Shown: piece by piece, positions 8,424 to 12,821 of the stretch
How positions within the stretch are numbered: position 1 is the stretch's first letter
Layout of the letters: the number at the start of each line of letters is the position of its first letter
From: Prevotellaceae bacterium UBA1726
Lineage (GTDB): Bacteria; Bacteroidota; Bacteroidia; Bacteroidales; Bacteroidaceae
Reading direction: 5' to 3'
DNA: 12,821 nt
Assembly: GCA_002316005.1 (NCBI GenBank)
Contig: DCIM01000071.1
Location: forward strand, 34,485 to 47,305
Notes under the pieces: generated by a model
What the model saw: the letters and a program-made list of their open reading frames with translations, nothing else
Told to the model about the DNA's origin: nothing
Database searches by the model: none
Program-made: the position numbers and the translations under genes

Positions 8424-8508
8424 TCCATAAATCCATAAAATCATAAATCCCGAAATCTCAAAATCACAAATCACAAAATCATAAATCTTAAAATCATAAA
8501 ATGATACT
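8424..8508 (+). repeat. Degenerate AAATC array between the hexosaminidase and nagB genes
   Basis: The intergenic DNA is almost wholly made of units containing AAATC. Nine copies begin at 8429, 8438, 8445, 8453, 8461, 8468, 8476, 8483 and 8491, and an AAATG follows at 8499. The spacing is 7-9 bp. The longer word AAAATCATAAA occurs exactly three times (8437-8447, 8475-8485, 8490-8500). The array ends about 6 bases before the nagB ATG. It has almost no G on the plus strand and no evident hairpin or promoter consensus, so a transcript through it would give nagB an unstructured, A-rich leader. It is not a CRISPR: the units are too short and there are no unique spacers. Confidence 0.75.
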
Positions 8509-9294
8509 ATGCGAGTAATTATTGAAAAAGACTACGATGCTCTCTCACAGTGGGCTGCAGAGCATGTTATTCAGAGAATTAATGAGTTTGGTCCAACTGA
8601 GGACTGCAAGTTTGTACTTGGTCTCCCTACAGGTGGTTCACCAATCGGTATGTATAAGAACCTCGTGAAGGCTTACGAGGAAGGTCGTGTTTCGTTCAAG
8701 AATGTAATCACTTTCAATATGGACGAGTATGTTGGTCTTCCAAAGGAGCATCCAGAGAGCTATTGGTCGTTCATGCACCGTAACCTCTTCGATCATATCG
8801 ACTGTCCAGCAGAGCAGGTACATATCCTCAATGGTAATGCAGAGGATCTTGCTGAGGAGTGCGCTAACTATGAGATGGCAATTGAGGAAGCTGGTGGTAT
8901 CGACCTCTTCATTGGTGGTATCGGTCCTGATGGTCATATCGCTTTCAACGAACCATTCTCATCATTGAGCTCACGCACACGCCAGAAGACTCTTACAACC
9001 GACACAATCGTAGCAAACTGCCGTTTCTTCGACAATGACATCAACAAGGTGCCAAAGACAGCCGTTACTGTTGGTGTTGCTACTGTTCTTGATGCTCAGG
9101 AAGTTATGATTCTCTGCAACGGTCATAATAAGGCACGCGCACTTCAGGCCGCAATCGAGGGACCAGTGACACAGCAGTGGACAATCTCAGCACTTCAGAT
9201 GCATCCAGCAGGCATCATCGTTTGCGATGAGGCTGCAACAGACGAGTTGAAGGTTGCTACCTACAAGTACTTCAAGGACATAGAGAAGAAGTAA
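8509..9294 (+). CDS. nagB: Glucosamine-6-phosphate deaminase
   Basis: NagB converts glucosamine-6-phosphate to fructose-6-phosphate and ammonia in the cytoplasm, the last step of amino-sugar catabolism. The 261-residue protein aligns almost position for position with E. coli NagB. Visible are the phosphate loop GLPTGGSPIG (38-47), NMDEYVG (70-76, Asp72 as base) and GIGPDGHIAFNEP (137-149, with Asp141, His143 and Glu148 of the catalytic relay), plus Arg172 and Lys208 of the substrate phosphate site. Residues used by the E. coli enzyme for allosteric activation by GlcNAc-6-phosphate (Ser151, Arg158, Lys160, Tyr254) also have matching residues here. The ATG at 8509 gives the standard MRVII N-terminus; another ATG at 8501 is out of frame. 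It sits behind a secreted hexosaminidase that supplies its substrate after uptake, phosphorylation and deacetylation. No nagA or kinase gene lies within the window. Confidence 0.97.
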   Translation: MRVIIEKDYDALSQWAAEHVIQRINEFGPTEDCKFVLGLPTGGSPIGMYKNLVKAYEEGRVSFKNVITFNMDEYVGLPKEHPESYWSFMHRNLFDHIDCPAEQVHILNGNAEDLAEECANYEMAIEEAGGIDLFIGGIGPDGHIAFNEPFSSLSSRTRQKTLTTDTIVANCRFFDNDINKVPKTAVTVGVATVLDAQEVMILCNGHNKARALQAAIEGPVTQQWTISALQMHPAGIIVCDEAATDELKVATYKYFKDIEKK

Positions 9295-9327
9295 AAAAAC
9301 TATTTCATTCATTCCTTTGGGCAGCAT

Positions 9328-12171
9328 ATGTTCGAACCAGATGAATATCAGAAACAAGTAATAGAGGCGCAGGAAGGGGTACATCTCGTTCTTGCGCCTC
9401 CTGGTTGTGGGAAGACTCAGATTTTGACTGAGAGGATTCGTTATGCCCATGAGGTGATGGGTGTTCCCTATGAGGATATGCTGTGCCTTACATTTACCAA
9501 TCGTGCGGCGAGGGGAATGAAGGAGAGGATAAGGGAGAGGATAAGTGGGGATTTTGGTGATAGGGGAGTGGAGAAGGTGTATGTGGGGAATGTGCATCGT
9601 TTTTGTTCGCATTTTCTTTTCGATAACGCCTTGATTCCTGCCGAGACAAGTGTAATTGACGATGATGACGCAATAAGTATTCTTGCCCGGCATCTCAACA
9701 ACGACGAGAACTATGTGGCTGCTAACTACCGCCTCCGAAACGCCTACTTCGACGCTATCCACCTCTCCGCCTACATGCACCAAATAGAACACCAACACCC
9801 CAACGCAATCCGCATCCACCCAGAATGCCTCTCCCCTGAGGAAAAAGACATCCTACGCTCCCTCTGCAACGCCTGTCGAATGGATTTCTCCCGCAAAAAC
9901 CTCCTCGACATCTACTACAACTCCGACACCTACGAGACAATCCTCACCACCGGCGGAACCTCCTTCGACATGGGCCTCACCAAAGCCGCCCTCCCTCTGC
10001 TGAAAAAATTCCAGACGGCTCTCTTCTACAAACAATACAAAGCCCAAAACCACCTAATAGACTTCGAAGACCTCCTCCTCCTCACCTACGACGCCCTCAC
10101 CTCATCCGAGGCCCCCTCTTCTGAGGTTAAAACCACAACCATCCCCTCTTCCGAGGTTGAAACCTCGGAAACAGTGACGGCGAACACCGGGGGAGCGGTT
10201 ACTGCGGAAACTTTGAAAGCGACGAAAAGGGCTTACCCTTGGGTGCAGGTGGATGAAGTGCAGGATCTGAACCCATTGCAGTTGAAGATAATTGACCTGC
10301 TTTCTGTTGATAAATTTCCTAATGGTAACTATGTTTATTTAGGTGATGAACAACAGGCGATCTTCTCGTTCATGGGGGCAAAGATGTCAACGCTCGAACA
10401 ACTGAAACAACGCTGCAAGGGGAACATCCACAAACTTGCGAAGAACCACCGTTCGCCAAAGTATCTGCTTCAGGTGTTCAACTACTATGCCTTCTATGTT
10501 CTGGAGATTGCGCGAGATATGCTCCCAACATCCGACTATGTTCCTGTTCGGGCGGGAAACGAGTTGGTGGTAATGTCGAGCAATACTCTTGACAACGAAT
10601 ACTATGATGTGGCGCAACAAGCCTATAGGCTTAGTATGGGTAACAGTCAGGAGACAACAGCCGTTATTGTGACCTCGAACAGTGATGCAGATGTCATCAG
10701 TTCAAGAATGACCGATTTAGGTGTAAACCACTTCAAGGTTTCGGGTACAGATATGTTCTCTTTGCCTGATGTGAAACTCCTCTTGGCTCATCTGAGCGTC
10801 TTTGCAAACGAACATAACTTCATTGCCTGGGCTCGCATATTGAAAGGAATGCGTGTCTATGACCAGAATGCTGCAGCAAGACGATTTGTAAGGGAACTGA
10901 TGGACTGTGCCTTGTTGCCAACCGACCTTCTGCGAGAGAACAGTTATGTAAAGGATTTTGTAAATGCTTGCGAAGATGGAAATAGGGAATTGGTGGTCTT
11001 TGACACGGAGACAACCGGACTGGATGTTCTTGCAGATGACATTGTTCAGATTGCCGCAATGAAGATGAAGGGTGGGGAAGTAGTGCCTGGTTCGGAGTTC
11101 AAGGTGTTTATAAAAACCGACAGAGAGATACCTCTGAAACTCGGAGACATAGACAACCCGATAATCGAGGAAATGAAACACAATACCTTGTATGATCACG
11201 ATGAGGCATTGCGAATGTTCATGGATTATGTGGGTGACGGAGTGCTGCTCGGTCATAATGCCGACTACGACTATAACATCCTTGATGCCAACCTGAAGCG
11301 ATATCTGCCGGAGGTTGGACTGCGCCTGAAATGTCCGTATTATTTCGATACTTTGAAACTCACCCGTCTACTCGAACCAAATCTCCATCAGTACAAACTG
11401 AAACATCTGCTTGAGGTGCTGCATCTTGAAGGAGAGAACTCCCATCTGGCAGATGCCGATGTGGCAGCAACATGCAATGTGGTGAAGCATTGCTTGAAGA
11501 AAGCGAAGGCAAAGATTCCAGAGCAGGACGAACTGCTTGCGCAGAAATCGGTGAAGGAAAGAGCCGCAAACTTCAGGCGGAATTATCAGAAATATTATGC
11601 GTTGATACGCTCGGAATTGTATATTGAACAACCGCAAAGCGATTGTTCTGCAATGACAGACATTCTTTCGCGACTGTATAACTTGCTGAAGGAGGAAAAC
11701 TATATTCAGGATGTGAAAGGTTTCCGCTATCTGCTTAAGTATGTGGATCAGGAACTTGTAGGCACTAAGCAAGAGTCAACCCTGAAGGAACAGATTATGA
11801 ACCATGTGCTTGAGATGAGTACATTGAAGGAGAGTGACCTCTGTTCGGCGGAAGTTGTAGATGAGAAAGTGTTTGTTACGACTATACACAAAGCCAAAGG
11901 CCTGGAGTTTGATAATGTAATAGTTTTTGATGTTACAGACGATCGCTATCCGGGATTCTTTGCAAAGGATAATCCAATGCAGATAGCAGAAGAAGCGCGC
12001 AAGTTGTATGTGGCAATGACTCGTGCCAAGAAGCGCCTGCTGATTGCTGTCGCGGCAATAAAACACGACTATCATAATATACCTCGCAACAGGAATATCT
12101 CATCATTTATGAATCCGGTGTTGCGATTCTTTGGTACGATTGCGCCTTCATCGGAGATTCCAAAGGAATAA
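9328..12171 (+). CDS. UvrD/PcrA-type superfamily 1 helicase with an inserted DEDDh 3'-5' exonuclease domain
   Basis: This 947-residue protein has a full set of SF1A helicase motifs: Walker A APPGCGKT (23-30), motif Ia LTFTNRAARGMKERI (54-68), DFEDLL (245-250), motif II VDEVQD (308-313), motif III YLGDEQQAIFSFMGA (337-351), motif IV KNHRSP (372-377), motif V TIHKAKGLEFDNV (852-864) and motif VI EEARKLYVAMTRAKKRL (888-904). Between IV and V, at about 554-725, lies a complete DEDDh exonuclease: ExoI VVFDTETTGL (Asp559, Glu561), ExoII LGHNADYDYN (Asp648), ExoIII HLADADVAAT (His706, Asp711). It should therefore unwind DNA 3'-5' and degrade single strands, probably in repair or recombination; this is inferred from the domains. 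An extra low-complexity segment of about 30 residues rich in Ser, Glu and Thr (256-298) separates DFEDLL from motif II. Base composition changes abruptly inside the gene. It starts 33 bp after nagB, and no promoter was seen. Confidence 0.93.
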   Translation: MFEPDEYQKQVIEAQEGVHLVLAPPGCGKTQILTERIRYAHEVMGVPYEDMLCLTFTNRAARGMKERIRERISGDFGDRGVEKVYVGNVHRFCSHFLFDNALIPAETSVIDDDDAISILARHLNNDENYVAANYRLRNAYFDAIHLSAYMHQIEHQHPNAIRIHPECLSPEEKDILRSLCNACRMDFSRKNLLDIYYNSDTYETILTTGGTSFDMGLTKAALPLLKKFQTALFYKQYKAQNHLIDFEDLLLLTYDALTSSEAPSSEVKTTTIPSSEVETSETVTANTGGAVTAETLKATKRAYPWVQVDEVQDLNPLQLKIIDLLSVDKFPNGNYVYLGDEQQAIFSFMGAKMSTLEQLKQRCKGNIHKLAKNHRSPKYLLQVFNYYAFYVLEIARDMLPTSDYVPVRAGNELVVMSSNTLDNEYYDVAQQAYRLSMGNSQETTAVIVTSNSDADVISSRMTDLGVNHFKVSGTDMFSLPDVKLLLAHLSVFANEHNFIAWARILKGMRVYDQNAAARRFVRELMDCALLPTDLLRENSYVKDFVNACEDGNRELVVFDTETTGLDVLADDIVQIAAMKMKGGEVVPGSEFKVFIKTDREIPLKLGDIDNPIIEEMKHNTLYDHDEALRMFMDYVGDGVLLGHNADYDYNILDANLKRYLPEVGLRLKCPYYFDTLKLTRLLEPNLHQYKLKHLLEVLHLEGENSHLADADVAATCNVVKHCLKKAKAKIPEQDELLAQKSVKERAANFRRNYQKYYALIRSELYIEQPQSDCSAMTDILSRLYNLLKEENYIQDVKGFRYLLKYVDQELVGTKQESTLKEQIMNHVLEMSTLKESDLCSAEVVDEKVFVTTIHKAKGLEFDNVIVFDVTDDRYPGFFAKDNPMQIAEEARKLYVAMTRAKKRLLIAVAAIKHDYHNIPRNRNISSFMNPVLRFFGTIAPSSEIPKE
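10113..10170 (+). repeat. Direct repeats and perfect palindrome inside the helicase gene
   Basis: Two 22-bp direct repeats (10113-10134 and 10143-10164, each beginning CCCCTCTTC and ending AAACC) match at 20 of 22 positions. Their starts are 30 bp apart, exactly ten codons, so the protein repeats SSEV. The second copy overlaps a palindrome at 10149-10170: arms TTCCGAGGTT and AACCTCGGAA, 10 bp each, with only GA between them. The reading frame stays open throughout. The site falls in the extra linker between DFEDLL and motif II of the helicase, where homologues such as E. coli UvrD have a short connection. Confidence 0.85.
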
Positions 12172-12244
12172 TCTGGGCCGAACTCGGCGCGACTATTCCT
12201 TTGGCTGGGGGGCGAAACAGGCGCGACTATTCCTTTGACTGGGG
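12160..12244 (+). repeat. Hairpin at the helicase stop codon plus two 25-bp direct repeats
   Basis: The last helicase codons form one arm of an 11-bp perfect inverted repeat (CCAAAGGAATA at 12160-12170, TATTCCTTTGG at 12194-12204). The stop codon is 12169-12171 and a smaller GCCG-AACT-CGGC hairpin lies in the loop. The second arm belongs to a 25-bp unit at 12186-12210 (GGCGCGACTATTCC... ending CTGGGG), repeated at 12220-12244 with one mismatch, a period of 34 bp. No T-run follows, so it is not a classical terminator. It may still end or stabilise the helicase mRNA. Confidence 0.65.
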
Positions 12245-12453
12245 ATGAAAAAACGCGAAAAAGGAGGAATTTTTAGGCGGAAGAGGAGAGGGGAACCCTG
12301 CGGTAAAGCGCAGGGAACTGTGACGGAAGAAAATCAGGACAAAAAGAGGCGGAAGGAGGGTGGGAAATGGTAGAAAACTTGATTTGCAATGTAGATTTTG
12401 CAATTTTGGTGTATTTTTTTTCGTAATAATATAATTATTAAAGGATTTTTTTG

Positions 12454-12461
12454 TACCTTTG
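12454..12461 (+). promoter_or_regulatory. Predicted -7 promoter element for nuoA
   Basis: TACCTTTG matches TAnnTTTG and stands 41 bp before the nuoA ATG, so transcription would begin near 12467. No TTTG is present at the usual 19-21 bp upstream; that region is A/T-rich with a short inverted repeat (12424-12440). The predicted leader of about 35 bases carries an 18-bp palindrome. Confidence 0.5.
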
Positions 12462-12473
12462 TAGCAGTTTATG

Positions 12474-12491
12474 AAATAATTATAATTATTT
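12474..12491. repeat. 18-bp A/T palindrome in the nuoA leader
   Basis: AAATAATTATAATTATTT is a perfect palindrome 11 bp before the nuoA start codon. Nine of its bases (ATAATTATT) also occur at 12431-12439, upstream of the -7 element. It could be an operator or a leader stem, or simply chance in A/T-rich DNA. Confidence 0.45.
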
Positions 12492-12502
12492 AAATATCAT
12501 TT

Positions 12503-12821
12503 ATGTATTTCACTTTGTTTTTGACCGTAGTAATTACGGGTATTTTCTTGGTGCTGGCAGCTACCATCACGGCTAAGTTGATCGGTCCTCGTACATACAA
12601 CAAGGTGAAGGGTGAACCATTTGAGTGCGGTATTCCAACTCGCGGAAGTTCTTGGCTTCCAATGCATGTTGGTTACTACCTCTTTGCTCTGCTCTTCCTC
12701 ATGTTTGATGTTGAGACCGTTTTCCTTTATCCATGGGCAGTAGTTGTTAAGAGCTTTGGACCAATGGCATTGGTTTCAATCAGCTTCTTCATGCTGGTAC
12801 TTGTATTTGGCCTTGCTTATG
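12503..12821 (+). CDS. nuoA: NADH-quinone oxidoreductase subunit A (cut by the window edge)
   Basis: NuoA is a small inner-membrane subunit of respiratory complex I, next to the quinone channel. The visible 106 residues start MYFTLFLTVVITGIFLVLAA and lack only the last few residues of a family of roughly 115-130. Diagnostic segments are GEPFECG (37-43), with the loop cysteine known to respond to enzyme state in homologues, and FDVETVFLYPWA (68-79), with Asp69 and Glu71 in the second membrane helix. Three hydrophobic segments fall at about 3-24, 56-77 and 87-106. It is normally the first gene of the nuo operon, which fits the promoter and long intergenic region just upstream; the rest of the operon is expected past the right edge. 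Bacteroidetes complex I often lacks the NuoEFG input module, but that cannot be tested here. Confidence 0.95.
   Translation, partial: MYFTLFLTVVITGIFLVLAATITAKLIGPRTYNKVKGEPFECGIPTRGSSWLPMHVGYYLFALLFLMFDVETVFLYPWAVVVKSFGPMALVSISFFMLVLVFGLAY

Larger units (their letters stand above)
12172..12502. other. 331-bp intergenic region between the helicase gene and nuoA
   Basis: After the direct repeats there is a strongly purine-rich stretch on the plus strand (about 12245-12373). It contains a GC-rich 7-bp stem with a 6-base loop (CCCTGCG-GTAAAG-CGCAGGG, 12296-12315), not followed by a T-run. The stretch is incidentally open in one frame for 42 codons. From about 12374 onward it turns A/T-rich: near-repeats GATTTGCAAT (12381-12390) and GATTTTGCAAT (12394-12404), an inverted pair TAATAAT/ATTATTA (12424-12440), the predicted nuoA promoter, and a palindromic leader. 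Confidence 0.6.

Noticed and set aside
8424..8508. A possible CRISPR array
   Set aside because: The units are 5-11 bp with 2-4 bp between them, with no constant long repeats, unique spacers or cas genes.
9187..9819. A 210-residue open frame on the minus strand across the nagB-helicase junction
   Set aside because: It is antisense to both genes; it stays open because of their skewed composition.
10095..10225. A frameshift or assembly error in the helicase gene at the repeat insertion
   Set aside because: The frame is continuous, with motif II following correctly, and the repeat period is an exact multiple of three.
12296..12315. An intrinsic terminator for the helicase gene
   Set aside because: The 7-bp stem is real but no T-run follows on either strand, so it is noted only as a hairpin.

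Overview
The window looks like a chromosomal segment from a Bacteroidales bacterium, most likely Prevotella-like. Four things support this: protein sequences of Bacteroidetes type (the DUF4954 family, a ~970-residue two-lobed M16 peptidase, a GH20 hexosaminidase with a Bacteroidetes-style signal peptide); A-rich start regions without Shine-Dalgarno sequences; promoter elements of the Bacteroidetes TTTG / TAnnTTTG type; and intergenic regions without classical T-run terminators. No RNA gene, insertion sequence, phage gene or CRISPR array was found.

Left half (1-6672) is all on the minus strand. In transcription order it holds hflX (ribosome-associated GTPase), a DUF4954 left-handed beta-helix protein of unknown function, an exported M16 zinc peptidase, and the first 114 residues of a class I (iron-sulfur) fumarase that runs off the left edge. 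The gaps are 105, 169 and 37 bp. The first two contain GC-rich inverted repeats.

A 128-bp divergent promoter region (6673-6800) separates the two halves. It has a well-formed Bacteroidetes promoter for hflX and a -7 element for the rightward genes. The two -7 elements lie inside a perfect 10-bp inverted repeat.

Right half (6801-12821) is all on the plus strand. A secreted GH20 beta-N-acetylhexosaminidase is followed by nagB, a natural pair in which GlcNAc residues are freed outside and the resulting glucosamine-6-phosphate is fed into glycolysis. The 85 bp between them is a degenerate array of AAATC-containing units. Next comes a 947-residue UvrD/PcrA-type helicase with a complete DEDDh exonuclease domain inserted between helicase motifs IV and V. 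This protein also carries a low-complexity insertion encoded by direct repeats and a perfect palindrome, and its coding strand shows an abrupt switch from G-rich to C-rich. A 331-bp intergenic region with 25-bp direct repeats, hairpins and a purine-rich tract leads to nuoA, the start of a respiratory complex I operon, cut by the right edge.

Most of the window is housekeeping metabolism. The least ordinary items are the helicase-exonuclease and its insertion, the AAATC array, and the repeats at the 3' end of the helicase gene.
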